From Hofstenia miamia (Eukaryota; Xenacoelomorpha; Acoela), in NCBI GenBank assembly GCA_004352715.1, contig SCFE01000036.1, positions 412,964 to 476,963 of the forward strand: DNA of 64,000 nucleotides, given 5' to 3'. Both the position numbers and the translations under genes were made by a program. Position 1 is the stretch's first letter. Each line of letters begins with the position of its first letter. Shown in pieces: positions 25,887-39,130 of this stretch. Under the pieces are notes generated by a model. That model saw nothing but the letters and a program-made list of their open reading frames with translations. It was not told where the DNA came from and made no database searches.

Positions 25887-27610
25887 TAAGGCAATTTTTT
25901 TTGACTTGTCAAAAAAAGTCAAAATTTTGTGAAAAAAATGAGTTAGGTCAAAAAAAGTAAGAATTTAGCTAAAAGAATGACGTAGGAAGGAGAAAGTCGA
26001 TGACAAGCGTTGGCTGCCAGTGAACCAATAAGCACGAGCTACTTCGGCGGTCTATTTACTATTTTGTCTCTCGCATCACCATTAGAACTGTTTTACCTCT
26101 GTATTCAAAATGCCCAAAGTGCGTGTTAGTCTCAGTAACAAAGTTCATCTGTACGCAAGGGAATCGCCAAATGAGTTTTGCGTGAATCCTAACGGTGACC
26201 TCTTTTGTGTATTTATTTTGCTGCCAAATAGTGAACTGCGACAAGCTCTTCAGGATAGAGAGTCACCAATCATCTCCGAAGAACAAAAAAACTGCTCCTG
26301 TCGAATGCGGAGGAGAAGAAGCCCCAACAGACCTTCTCTTCAAGTTTGAAGAAAGACTTTAAGAACAAATTGGTTGTGGCCTTCCTGTCGACGGACATCC
26401 CTCTTTATAAGCTGCAAAACACAAAGATCCGACAGCTCTTCACTGATATCGGGCAGCCTGTTCCGTCCGAGAGCGCTTGTCGAGTGCACGTGGACTCGTT
26501 AGCTGAAGAACAAATGAATCCGCTCAAGGAGTGTCTCCACGGCAAAAACGTCTTCATCTTTGTTGATGAAAGTGATGTTTGCGGCAGAAAATGCCTCAAC
26601 ATTCTCATCGGCGACACGAAAATACCAGAGACTACGTACGTCGTGGACTGCAGTGCGGTGGATATGTGAATCAGCAAGAGGTTATAGCATATAGCAAAAA
26701 TCGATGATGCGCTCAAGAAGATGGACGTGCAAAGAAATAATTTCGTTCTGCTACTGTCCGATGCGGCAAGATACATGACTTCAAACACCGCGACGCTGAA
26801 ACTGCTATATCCGCAGCTATTTCATATTACCTGCATGGCGCATCTTTTACACAACTGCGCTGAGAAAGTGCGCAGTCACTTTCAAGACGTCGACAACCTC
26901 ATTTCGACGGTCAAGGCAGTGACCGTTAAGAACAGAAACCGCTGCAACATGTTCTCTAAAATTGGGACTCCGCCACAGCCAGTGCTCACTCACTGGGGTA
27001 CATGGTTATGTGCGGCCGAGTATTACGCCATGAACTTACCGGAAGTGCGGGAAATTGTCAATTCTTTCGAAGGAACAGGTATCCTTGTAAGTCGTGCTAA
27101 AGCTGCTGTCAATGATGCCAAAGTTGCAGAGTCACTCGTGAAGATTCAGCGCGACTACCAGGAACTTCCGAGACTGATCCAAAAGATGGAGAGCTCGAAA
27201 TACACTTTGAAAGAAGCCCACGGCGATATTACGACGCTACACTTGAAACAGGACTGTGTTGGCATCGGTGCATATATTAAAAAGCGCATGCTCAAGAACT
27301 GTGACGTTGATAACATCATTAAATCGAAGCAAGAGAACGTGTCTCCAGCCGTGTACGCTGAACTTCAGTGCTGCCAGCCAACTTCTGCTACGGTTGAACG
27401 ATCATTCTCTATGCTGAGTAAGCTTCTGCGCAAGGACAGACTTTTTTTGCCTGAAAATGTGTGCAAATATTTGTGTTTGTACTACAATAAACTGTAATGG
27501 AATAGAATTCTAGATTTGAAAATTTTTCGTTTTTTTAGGTCAAAATTTGTCAAATTTTATCGTTTTTAAAGTCAAAATTTGCTGTTTTTTAGGTCAAAAA
27601 AATTGCCCTA
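25887..27610 (+). mobile_element. hAT-superfamily transposon with TIRs and 8-bp TSD
   Basis: The left terminus reads TAAGGCAATTTTTTTTGAC and the right terminus, reverse-complemented, TAGGGCAATTTTTTTGAC. The flanks are ATTATTAC (25879-25886) and ATTATGAC (27611-27618), an 8-bp target duplication with one mismatch, the length expected for hAT. The sub-terminal regions repeat GTCAAAAT/GTCAAAAAAA motifs on both sides. The 1724-bp interior carries a broken transposase and is clearly more GC-rich than its surroundings. Confidence 0.85.
26110..27497 (+). pseudogene. hAT transposase (BED-finger/DUF659 type), frameshifted
   Basis: Domains in order. 26110-26250: N-terminal segment with NGDLFC, the start of a BED/CGGBP1-like zinc finger whose remaining Cys and His lie in another frame (SH about 25 codons on). 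26346-26669: KKDFKNKL..AFLSTDIPL followed by GKNVFIFVDESDVCGRK, the first catalytic Asp block. 26721-27497: VLLLSDAARYM (second Asp), ITCMAHLLHN (the C-x2-H block), THWGTW (the W motif), and a C-terminal dimerisation segment with PTSATVERSFSMLSKLLRKDR. Breaks: a frameshift near 26210, another near 26340, and a TGA at 26667. The copy is therefore inactive, but decay is light. Similar proteins are annotated in animals as CGG-repeat-binding-protein-like. Confidence 0.8.
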
Positions 27611-27618
27611 ATTATGAC

Positions 27619-28730
27619 CAACGATGTTGTTACACCACTTTAGTCATCCACTTTGATGTTCAAAGAAACATGACTTTGATGAAGCAACATCATGCTTCAA
27701 ATAAAGTTTTCTGAAAGTTGCTCACCGCATGAGTTCATGCCATTGAGCACGTGATTGTAGTAATACATTTTGACAGCTTCTTTTGAAATTCATCTGTCTG
27801 CACTAATGATTGACACCGTAGCACAGGATCACTTAAGATAGATCATCAAAGATATAACTGAGAATGCATCAAAGTCAAGGTTCTTTGATGTTTTCCAACT
27901 TCATTTAACTAGATAATGCTTTTTCAACTTCATTAAACCAAAACAGAAATTTTATCTTTATTAACTTATAGTATCTTATTTTAACCATATTTAAACCTTA
28001 TAAACCTTATTAATTTTTGCTTACCCTAGTAATAACTAAATAGCATCAAAAAATCCGACTATGCCTGAAGTAATCAGAAGCGAATTGCTAAATCAGATTT
28101 GCACATTCGCCTACCTCTCATTAAATCCCAAATTTGGGTTTTCACACACTCTTGAAAGCCATACTCTATTAATTGCAGTTTATTTGATTAATTATTTAAT
28201 AGCCTGAATTTCTCAATAGGTACTAAAGTATTAGTTTGTCAATACAAAATTCTCAGATGCGCATAAGCACAGCAGCTAATCACGGAAGCACCCAACTTAA
28301 TAAAAAAATTGTTTACAGCAGATCTCAAAAAACGACATTTGCTTTATTAAATTTAGGCATAATGCGTTTGCAACACCATTATAGAATAGAATTGCTTCAG
28401 GATTGTTTTCGATGTTCTTCTTTTAAAAAAGTTGTATTTTTTCAATATCAGTTAAAAAAATTTTAAAGTAAGATTGACTCGTACTTGCAGGATTATGCTA
28501 AGCTCAATAGAACGAAAAATGAATTTCTTTCTTACCACTAAATCCAAATTCCATTGACAGTTTGCAACTTAGCATATTCATTTTTTTAGCATGATCAGTC
28601 ACAGCTTAAGCATGTAGTTGATTAGTTTTTGAATATGACCATTTTTAAATTGCATTTAATTCAAATATTTAGTGAGATTCATTTTTTTAAGGAATTTAAT
28701 GAGGCATTAACTGCATTAGACGATTTCAAT
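27619..28730. other. AT-rich non-coding DNA
   Basis: No recognisable gene. 27640-27900 has repeated TTGATG/AAGTCA words but no clear repeat unit. Confidence 0.5.
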
Positions 28731-28895
28731 TATATATATACATGTGATGATTGCGATAAATCATATATCGGTGAAACTAAGCGACAGTTGGGAATAAGAT
28801 CTAATGAGCATTTAAGAGGTCATCTGAATTCAGAAATTTTTACCCATCACCATCAAACTAAGGAAGATCAATTTAAAATTTTTGCTAACAACTAA
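28731..28895 (+). pseudogene. GIY-YIG endonuclease fragment, Penelope-like (copy 2)
   Basis: Encodes YTCDDCDKSYIGETKRQL then RSNEHLRGHLNSEIFTHHH, the same block order as the 10.7-kb fragment: CxxC, SYIG, TKR, NEHL. It is fused in frame with unrelated upstream codons, so the real start of the fragment is near 28731. It ends at a stop after about 50 codons; downstream, IAEAI-like and NKxxxMN-like pieces persist in other frames to about 28980. No RT domain is present. Dead copy. Confidence 0.65.
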
Positions 28896-29429
28896 ACATC
28901 CGAAAATAGCAGAGGCAATATATATAAAAGAAACAACAAAGGGTAAATTATTAAATCGACAACAAAGCATGATGACCTTAAATTTATTCTAAGTGTATGT
29001 AATAAGATCATTTATATTTAGTGCAGTTTATTGTAAATTTATTTACCGCATATTTTGTAAACTGACTATGATGGTAACACATCGAAATCGATATTTAAGA
29101 CTGTCGTCACAGTCAAATAATATTAGAAAGCTCAGTTTGCTTACACATAAATATACATATATATATGAAATACAGAAATCCTTGAGCTTCATGTTTAAAA
29201 ACAAATGTAAACAAAACATAAATTTAACAAAGTGTTTCTCAGCTTTACGTTGCATCATCAGCTAAAATTCAATGCGGTAATATAATATTTTACAAAATTT
29301 ATCTAATTAAAATATGTAAAGTTCATTATTAATTTGATTGTTCATTATACTTTGATTTCTATTTAGATGTTCCTTAATTACTGTTGATTCTGCTATATTT
29401 GAATTTTGATGTTGAACTATTATTTTAAA
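28896..29429. other. Non-coding DNA between two opposed Penelope-like fragments
   Basis: The plus-strand fragment at 28.7 kb and the minus-strand fragment at 29.5 kb point toward each other across this region, which probably includes their 3' tails. No TIR or LTR boundary was identified. Confidence 0.4.
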
Positions 29430-29761
29430 ATTACTTTCTTTGCTTTATGTTGATGTTGATATATCTCTGTTTGCATGTGGCTTTTTAGATGTTCATTAAT
29501 GCGTACTCCAAAATGTCTTGAAGTTTGTCCAATGTATGAAATATTACATTAATCACAGCTGTATTTATGAATTACAGACGACTCAAGGCATAATGGAGTA
29601 TCATCTTTGTTCTTGATTAAATCTTTGGTCCTTTGGCTTGTAAAGGCTATTCTTATTTTATTGAGAATTGAGACCTTACAATGCGTTGCAAATTCTCCTT
29701 CAGTAACATCGTGGACAATTCTCAATGACGTAGCATTACTCTGACAAAATTTGTCATCCAT
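29430..29761 (-). pseudogene. Penelope-like RT thumb plus GIY-YIG fragment (copy 3)
   Basis: The minus strand from 29761 encodes RIAFTSQRTKDLIKNKDD (a late RT/linker block), then a Cys motif (KYSCD), a stop, and in the same frame CNISYIGQTSRHFGVRINEHL followed by TEIYQHQHKAK. This is the longest of the three Penelope-type remnants and the only one that retains sequence N-terminal to the endonuclease. The stop codon replaces a residue between the two Cys of the CxxC pair. Its sequence differs from the 10.7 and 28.7 kb copies (QTSR rather than ETKR), so it likely comes from a different subfamily. Confidence 0.7.
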
Positions 29762-29939
29762 TAATACTTCCTATTTTTTCACTACACTACATGTATATTT
29801 GTAGACCTTCTTGACTAGTGTCTATGTAATCATGTGGTCATTCTATAGTTGACACTAGAACAGCCTTGATTGTAATTTGGAGAATGATGCCTCAACCTTA
29901 ATTCAGCAAAAAATTCGAAAATTTGGCAGTTATATCAAA

Positions 29940-29945
29940 TATATA

Positions 29946-29992
<47 letters not shown>
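29940..29992. repeat. (TA)n microsatellite
   Basis: TA run of about 50 bp. Confidence 0.95.
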
Positions 29993-29994
<2 letters not shown>

Positions 29995-30330
29995 CCTTAG
30001 AAAATGGCCGTAGATACTATTCAGCTTCCTATATATTTATCGCCAGTAACCAATGAAGAAAGGAGTTTTTTTAGCAAGCCAACATTTTTCCTCTAGGTAT
30101 TGTAAATTTTGAATAAATCTGAGGGAAATTTTTTTTCTGTACATTATGCTTATAATTAGTGCTAAATATGTACATTTTAAAATAAATAAGGATTTTTTCA
30201 TTGCGTCATATTTCAGTCTTCTATAATATAATAAAGATACATTTTACTAACTAAGAAACAGGTCAAATTCCATAAAATTCCCAATTTCAACTTGACGTCA
30301 TAGACAAAATATTCCTTTTTGTCTTTCGAA

Positions 30331-30336
30331 TTTATT
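30331..30336 (-). promoter_or_regulatory. Candidate polyadenylation signal
   Basis: AATAAA on the minus strand, about 100 nt beyond the stop codon of the receptor-like gene. Spacing is normal for a short 3' UTR. Confidence 0.5.
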
Positions 30337-30438
30337 CATTCAGTCTTTAAATTTTCTGTTTACAAAACTAGTCTAAAATTCCAATGATAAGTGAGAGTTT
30401 CATTCAATTCAATAATTATCGAGAACTTAATTCACTGT

Positions 30439-33222
30439 TCAAGAACGCAAACAATACCTCGCACTGGTTAGTTCATGCATCAACAAATGCATCGATTTTT
30501 TTGAAAGTTTACTGGAAAAAAATGCTTTTTTGAATAGAAAGTCGTTTGAAACTTTACTTACACATGAGTTCCCATTTTTCATGTTAGTAGTCAAATGTCT
30601 TCTGTATGCTATTAGCACATCATCAAGAATTTCTAAAATATTTTGACTTAAGGCTGACTCGTCAAGTGTAATTTCAAGATATTCTTTCAGATGCTTTATG
30701 TTAGAAGTGAGGTTTACATAAAAATTATTTGTGTTGGATACCAAATGCTTTATAATATCAGTTGAATCAGTTATAAACTTCTCAAATTTTCTTGTAAATT
30801 GGTTTCCATTCAGTTTCTGATTTTTGTAAGATTCTTTGCTGAAAAAATTTAGATGGTCTGGTATGGTTGAGTTTAAGCTTAAAGACATTTCTGGAATAGC
30901 ATACATTTCATTGTATGTGTTAACATTTTGAATTTTGTAGTCATTCGAATTTTGCTGGAAACCCTCGATCCAACCTCTAATATCGTTTGCAATGTTTTGA
31001 TTAACTAGATACATCTGAGATCTTGCCTGGGATTTGGGAGAAATTAAATTTATTACGCACTCAATGTCTTGATAAGGAATGTTGGATGACTTGAGCCATT
31101 CGCTTGATGATATTTTCCCATATTCTTCTCCGAACCATGTGAAGAATTTTATTCCATTGTGAAATTCTTTATTCTTTACATAATTTTGTATTACATCAAA
31201 TATCACTCCCAAAAGAATAGCTGAATTCCTGTTCTCATATTTAAAGTTCCAGTCTTGATAGGAAAGTAACTGATTAATTGAAATGAATACATACTTGGTA
31301 TTTCCTTTGCTTGGGTTGATCGAGAAAGATAGAATAGGTAGTACCTCATACGATAGCTTAGTCTTTACTTCAAGGTTTATTAGCTTTTGACTTTTAAACC
31401 CGGGTCCCATTCGCGCTTCTCCCCACACTGGCGGGACTTGGTCACCTCCTAGTTCTTTAATAAGTTCCATTCCCAGCTCATGGTTAATACAAATTATTGG
31501 TTTCTTGAAATTTTCTTCCTTCTTTTCAATAGTATCTAATAACTTAAAACCATTGGATGAATTCGAAATCTGTGGAAAAGATATTGTTCCTTGATATTGT
31601 TTAGCACTCTCAAACAGAAAGGGAAAGAACTTGTCCGGATACATTGCATATTGATTTAAATTTTGGGGTAGGTAAAGCAAAACTCCGAGTAGTTCATACT
31701 CAATTGCATGACTTAAAATTTCTCTAATTGGAAAATGGCCATATTCGATTATGGCGATTTTGTCCTTTATCCCTCCATAAATCAAGCTCATTGCCATTTC
31801 AAAGTCTACTTTTGAACCCAAATGAATATTTACAACCTCACCATACTGACTGCCACCACTGAAAGGAATAAAATTGATAAGACCATTATTAATGATCTCT
31901 TTTCTTGCATTGATAAGATAAGAGAGTTCACTACTAACAAAAGTAGGAATCTCTGTTAATAAATACAGGTCTGTGATTCCAGAATCAACAAATTGGTTGA
32001 AATATATTTCCAATGATCGCTTCCTTATTAATGGTGAATAGTCATCGACAGTTACTACCTAAATACAGTATGTTAAGATTTATTTTTAAAAATCTATCAA
32101 AATATTCACAGCATTCAACTTCAATTACTCGGTCTTTCAAAAATTATCATGTTATATACAAGCCTGTAGCCAGACCAAATTTCCAGGGGGGCACACCTAT
32201 GACGTNNNNNNNNNNNNNNNNNNNNNNNNNNNNNNNNNNNNNNNNNNNNNNNNNNNNNNNNNNNNNNNNNNNNNNNNNNNAAGCCTGTAGCCAGAACAAA
32301 TTTCCAGGGGGGCACACCTATGACGTAATGATATATTGAAAGCTGATTAGCTGATTAGTTTTAAATGTTTAAATGTTCAAAGGGGGGACCCTTTTATATT
32401 TTTTTGGCACTACTGCTTACATTTTTGGGCACAAATTTTCCCAGAGGCCCAGAGGGGCCCTGCCCCCCCATGGCTACAGCCTTGGTTATATATTAAACTA
32501 TACTTATATATTGAATAAAGAACCACAAGAACGTTTGCGCGCTCTCAAAGTTCTCTTATTAAATTGCGAACTCGTGGAAGAGAAATGACATGTTTATTTA
32601 CTAGTGAAATGGTTTGCCTAGACGCTGATTTCAATTTTAGGCGACTCTTCAAAGAAGTTCATAAAGAACATTTGGCATTTTTATAAAATAAAAAACTTCC
32701 AAGGATTTACTCGTTTGAAAATGTTTGCCATGCTACCCAGTGAAACATCCCAGACCTATAAAGTGCAGAATTCGGGCTTTGATATATATTTTGGTTTAAG
32801 AAGTGTATTTTTGCACTACGACATCAAATCCTATATCTTTGAATTGGATATTGAGAAGTTTAAAATGTAAGGAGGTTTTTCGGGCTTCATTATGCATAGC
32901 AAAGTTGTTAGATTAGTTATTTGAATTTCTAAATTCTTACATCATATTTATCTACATGCCACGTTATTAACTGATCCAATTGTTCCAATGTGTTGTTCAC
33001 TGTCTGATTGTTATTCATCATTGATTCACTTTTATTTTTCTCCGCTAAAAGATTGAAATCATTGAATTTACAGTGGAAAACGAAGACCATCACTACGAAA
33101 CATAGAGCTATCCCAATAACTGTCCCAACAATGCAAGAAGACACAGAGCAGCAGTTGCAAACGAATTGTCGAGTTTTCTTCCTTTGAGGCAGTTGGTATG
33201 GAATAGAATCAGATTGATACAT
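30439..33222 (-). CDS. Type II membrane protein, transferrin-receptor/GCPII (M28B) family, zinc site lost
   Basis: Two exons: 33222-32941 and 32058-30439, giving 633 residues in one frame. The donor is GAT|GTAAGA and the acceptor TTTAG|GTAGTA, both phase 0. Exon 1 encodes a short cytoplasmic tail, a Cys-rich juxtamembrane stretch and one membrane segment (about residues 29-49), then a stalk with NxT sites. Exon 2 aligns by eye with the protease-associated and peptidase-like domains of transferrin receptor and glutamate carboxypeptidase II: KIAIIEYG, LIKELGG followed by MGPGF, then FTWFGEEYGKISSSEWL (GCPII ASWDAEEFG..GSTEWA). The two Glu are kept, but the zinc ligands are not: the H-x-D-S-W block has no His, the INADSS Asp is replaced (VINLIS), and the last His region is missing. 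So it should be a non-enzymatic receptor-like protein. The helical domain is shortened (633 versus about 750-760 residues). Exon 1 could start at an acceptor further upstream (33263), with more N-terminal coding beyond. An AATAAA follows the stop. Ligand unknown. Confidence 0.75.
32159..32484. mobile_element. hAT-like MITE in the receptor-gene intron
   Basis: Ends CAAGCCTGTAGCCA and TGGCTACAGCCTTG (inverted, one mismatch) are flanked by identical 8-bp repeats GTTATATA at 32151-32158 and 32485-32492. Internal G-runs and C-runs (GGGGGG after the left end, CCCCCCC before the right end) extend the symmetry. It contains a gap (32206-32280, N) with the left-arm block 32160-32205 repeated at 32281-32326, probably a redundant contig end. 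Confidence 0.8.
32206..32280. other. Assembly gap (75 N)
   Basis: Run of N inside the intronic MITE. Confidence 0.99.
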
Positions 33223-34976
33223 GTTAAGAGCGCAAGCACTAGAGTTGTTGTAGAGAGTCCCTTTAGAATGGTCCTAAAACTTGTAATGATAGAAGAACAT
33301 ATCAAATGTATACATTAATTTCATATAATTTATTGAGAGTTCATAAGATTCTGTAGATATTATTACTGATAGTCTCGAAATTGATTTCATGGTGAATTAT
33401 CATGACAATCTATAGGTAAATCCAGTTGATTGACTATTAAGATATCTTGCTTTGACTTTGATAATAACTAACCTACATATTCTTCCAATTTTAGAATTAA
33501 CTATTACCAATTGAATACATTATAGTTAATGTAGGAAGTGTTATATAATAAGCTAGCATTTCTAAGCATTTTCAAAATTAGTTTGTTTTAGCTTTGTTTA
33601 ATTTGACACAATGTCAATTATACATTGTTGAATAATGATTCAAGATATATACAATCACAAATCGCTGTTTATCCAAACTTCTATTTGAACATTGTTAGGC
33701 ATTCCAGTGAATTTTGTACGAAATTTTTAAAAGGCGAAATCTTGACCTGAAGGTTTCTGCATGACTTATGCAACTATGCTTCTTAAGCAGAGAATTCTGG
33801 ATTTTAAAAATTTTGTTTCCAATACAGTGGTTTCTTAAAATAAATTTAATGTAATTACTGCCAATTTAAGTGTGCAATACCGCAATTGCAAAGTAATTTA
33901 TGCAAATATGAAGTAAGACTAAGAAATTGAGTTTTTGTGTTGAAATCATTACACCATCTTGTATTTAGACTGTGATTAAGAAGGAAAAAATTTCCTAAGA
34001 TGTATGGTTTGATTACTATGGCTAGAAGGATTAATATAAGCTACCTTCTATGAGATAAATTATGTTAAGGATACATGATCTAGTGAATCAGATGCTTTCA
34101 AATTTAATAAATGTACCAAGTCAAAAACGAGATATGAGATCTTTTGAAAATCTAGAAATCTATATAAGGATAATTCTATAAGATCGTCAATTACATGAAA
34201 ATTTACTTAGGTCCATATGCAAAAAAAAATCAATTTTTTAGGGTTCTCATATTCTATTTAAATATTTTTAGAATTATATTTTGAGATAAAAAATACACAA
34301 AATTAATGACCTTAGTATATGTATTTTTGGCCACCATAAAGAAATAAAAAATTGAATTTTCGCAATTCAAATAGCTTAGGGTAAGCATTAGAACTGTGAA
34401 TAGATTGAGTGGATTTGTGGCTATGCATTTTAAGCTTATTTCCTTTTTAATTTAAGTGTAGGTCTTCTACCATCAGATTGTGGGTCCCGTTACATAGAAA
34501 TTCTATTTTTACAAGCGAAATTGAATTTTCAACATGCAATTTTGGTTTTGACGCTTTCTAAGCGATATTAGGTCTGATTTATCTGCCACAGTATTCATGT
34601 ATTTTTTCTCAATTTTTTGAAAAGTAAATTAGTAATTATATACAATTAAATGTTACGGAACTTTGAAGTAGTATATAATTAATAATAATGTATTGACAAT
34701 AGTTGAACTTAGGGGAGAATGTAATATACATAACAGCCTAATGTTATGCAAAATGTTCTGATGAAATCTATGCCTTTTTGTATACCAAGTAGAAGCGAAA
34801 ATTGAGTGGGTCCATTAGTTGGAATTAATCATATATTCCTACAAAAGAAATACAATTGAAAGTTCAATGCCATGATCAAGAAACATATATACAAATTATT
34901 CTGGAAATTCTTTAAGATTGAATATATCATATATTGTTGTAAATCTATATACAGTTAACTGTGTACAGGTTGACTT
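33223..34976. other. Upstream region of the receptor-like gene, AT-rich
   Basis: Should hold the promoter and any 5' exon of the minus-strand gene. A possible acceptor (TTTTAG|GACC at about 33263-33264) opens an in-frame extension of exon 1 by about 18 codons. No TATA/initiator pair can be defended. Confidence 0.4.
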
Positions 34977-37026
<2,050 letters not shown>

Positions 37027-37290
37027 AGTGCCCCAAGTGGGAGTAAGGTAACCTCCACGTGGCGGTTCCTTGGTAGCGGTTATGTTTTAGACGGCGCGCA
37101 CTCCTTGTACGAGTCCCAGACCTACAAGGACATTAAGCAATAGGGTAGACGAAGGTGCTGCCAAGTGTACTTTGTGAATATTAAGTCGGAGAAGGTTCAG
37201 GAATTGAAACGCTGCTATAAAGACTGCTGCTAGGCAGTCATGTTAGGGGTAACTCTTTCTTCTGGCCTATGGGGTAGGTCAAAGGCAGAG
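37027..37290 (+). mobile_element. tRNA-derived SINE-like repeat, copy 2
   Basis: GC-rich island with a tRNA-like head. GGTAGCGGTTA (37072-37082) resembles an A box and GTACGAGTCCC (37107-37117) a B box, about 25 bp apart, as in tRNA-derived pol III promoters. The body shares ordered blocks with 9493-9729. The end block CCTATGGGGTAGGTC matches the 9.7-kb copy end. A terminal poly-A or short tandem tail is not evident. Confidence 0.6.
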
Positions 37291-37929
37291 AGTGTTTTGC
37301 CAGGAAGTCAGCTTTGCTTTATCACAGTACTTTTTCGTTGCAGCAGGAGCTCACTAAGTTACCCCAGTTAGTGGCCTTGGTTGGCCTAAGAGGGAAAGGT
37401 GCGACCCTCTTATCTGAAGTTCGTCCTTCGGCATCATTCTGCTGGTCGCAATCAACACAGATCGGCGCTCTGCATTCCAGAGGTCGTCAGAGAACTCCCA
37501 CGGTTAAACCGTCTTAGTAGTAATATTTTCAGGAGTAAATTCACAGGGGCTTAAATGGTTTACTTTGTAAAAAAGCAAGCTGGTTCTAACTGGTAATATT
37601 GTCTAAATGTCTTCCTTTCACCTACATTTGAAATGTTGTCATAACGACTCTATTTAGTAATATATGCAAATGCATATTCAGACTTTAGTCGATATACTTA
37701 ATAAGACAAGATACGAGATTGTTTATTCAGATAAATCTTAACAACTAAATAACTAATCATTTATCTGAATAGCATCATTAAATTCATAAAACACATATAT
37801 ACAATTCACATAAATTACAAAATAAATCTTCCAGGCTATGGATAAATTACTATAGTACTTATTTAATGATGAGTTATAGCATAGTCATTGTTATAAAATT
37901 CGTATCCTAGCCACGATCTTCCAGAAATA
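37291..37929. other. Unassigned, initially GC-richer sequence then AT-rich
   Basis: 37300-37520 keeps the raised GC of the SINE and may be a continuation of a longer repeat; afterwards plain AT-rich DNA. Confidence 0.4.
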
Positions 37930-38444
37930 TATTTCTGCTTAAGGACGAGTTTAAATGCTTTTTAAAAAAATTTTATTTTTTCAAAATTTTTAATTTCTTT
38001 AGGTAGCGAATTCCAAGTTCCTATGGCGATATTAATGAAGAATTTCTTTAAAACATTTTTCTTATACTTAACACGTAAAAAGTTTGGATCTTGAATTCTG
38101 TTTATGAGCAAATCATTTAATCATATTATATTGTGGTAGAGTATTCATTAGCTTGACGAATGTCATAAGGGTGTTCAATATGACGAGTTGTTTTGGAAAG
38201 AGAATTGACCTAGAAATGTAATGCTTAGTTTTCAATTGTTCTTAGCTAAGATATTTAATTCCCATTGTAATTGAATATCAAGTTTTTTATAAGGCTTATC
38301 GCTTAAGTCAGTAAATAAAATGTTTGCGTAATTAATGTGCCTCATAATAAAAACATGGAAAAATTGAATTATCGCACAAGGTGACAATTAACTAACTACT
38401 AGTGTCATACTTTTTATACCTATAGCTAATTTTCTAACTATTAA
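37930..38444 (-). pseudogene. LINE RT C-terminal relic
   Basis: Read on the minus strand, 38400-38250 gives FFHVFIMRHINYANILF followed by KLDIQLQWELNILAK, matching the post-catalytic region of LINE reverse transcriptases (…SLxxxHLxYGxxxW…). Further left, an RNLEFATKEI-like block matches the C-terminal region. Multiple stops. The right 215 bp (38230-38444) recur at 38812-39026. Confidence 0.5.
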
Positions 38445-38445
38445 N

Positions 38446-38813
38446 ACAAATTCAAATATTTGGCTTTTCGCTGATGATAGCAAACTTTTAGTAGAATCCC
38501 CTACTGAATTTCTTATTAAAAATACATTTGATTCGGTTATGAAATGGGGACGGAGAAATGAAATGCAATTTAATACATCTAAATCTAAGATTATGTTTTG
38601 GAAAAACTAAATGCAGAGATATGCTTTCTTCAAAACATACGGCATATAATCTTCAATAAATGAATCAGTCAATGATTTGAGCGTAAATATCTCATCAGAT
38701 TTAAAATGGAACCAACATTATACCAAAGTTCTAAACAAAGCAATTAACATATTATTTTATCTAAGAAGAAATGTACCATATATAACACCTAAATTTATAA
38801 AAACTAAGTTATT
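38446..38813 (+). pseudogene. LINE RT fragment, relative of the 40-44 kb LINE
   Basis: Starts right after a single n (38445) and encodes NSNIWLFADDSKLL (RT catalytic FADD), then MKWGRRNEMQFNTSKSKI and, after small indels, SDLKWNQHYTKVLNKA and NVPYITPKFIKTKLF. It closely matches 43494-43850 but has several indels. It retains VESPTEF after FADDSKLL, codons missing from the 43.5-kb copy. Confidence 0.8.
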
Positions 38814-39130
38814 TCAATTGTTCTTAGCTAAGATATTTAATTCCCATTGTAATTGAATATCAAGTTTTTTATAAGGCTTATCGCTTAAGTCAGTAAATAA
38901 AATGTTTGCGTAATTAATGTGCCTCATAATAAAAACATGGAAAAATTGAATTATCGCACAAGGTGACAATTAACTAACTACTAGTGTCATACTTTTTATA
39001 CCTATAGCTAATTTTCTAACTATTAAATTGATGTGAAAGTTGAATTTTAACTTTGAGTCAAAAGTTACTCTTGGATATTTGAAAGTGTCTGCAATAGGAA
39101 CATTAATATTATTTATATTCAAAGTCACTG
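38812..39130 (-). pseudogene. LINE C-terminal relic, second copy
   Basis: 38812-39026 repeats 38230-38444 at offset 582 and continues in the same LINE relic for another ~100 bp. It probably represents the other haplotype or a redundant contig. Confidence 0.5.

Noticed and set aside
29234-29261. Hammerhead-ribozyme-like CTGATGA…GAAAC on the minus strand
   Set aside because: The 16 nt between the boxes do not form a convincing stem II, and no GUC cleavage triplet with stems I/III was found.
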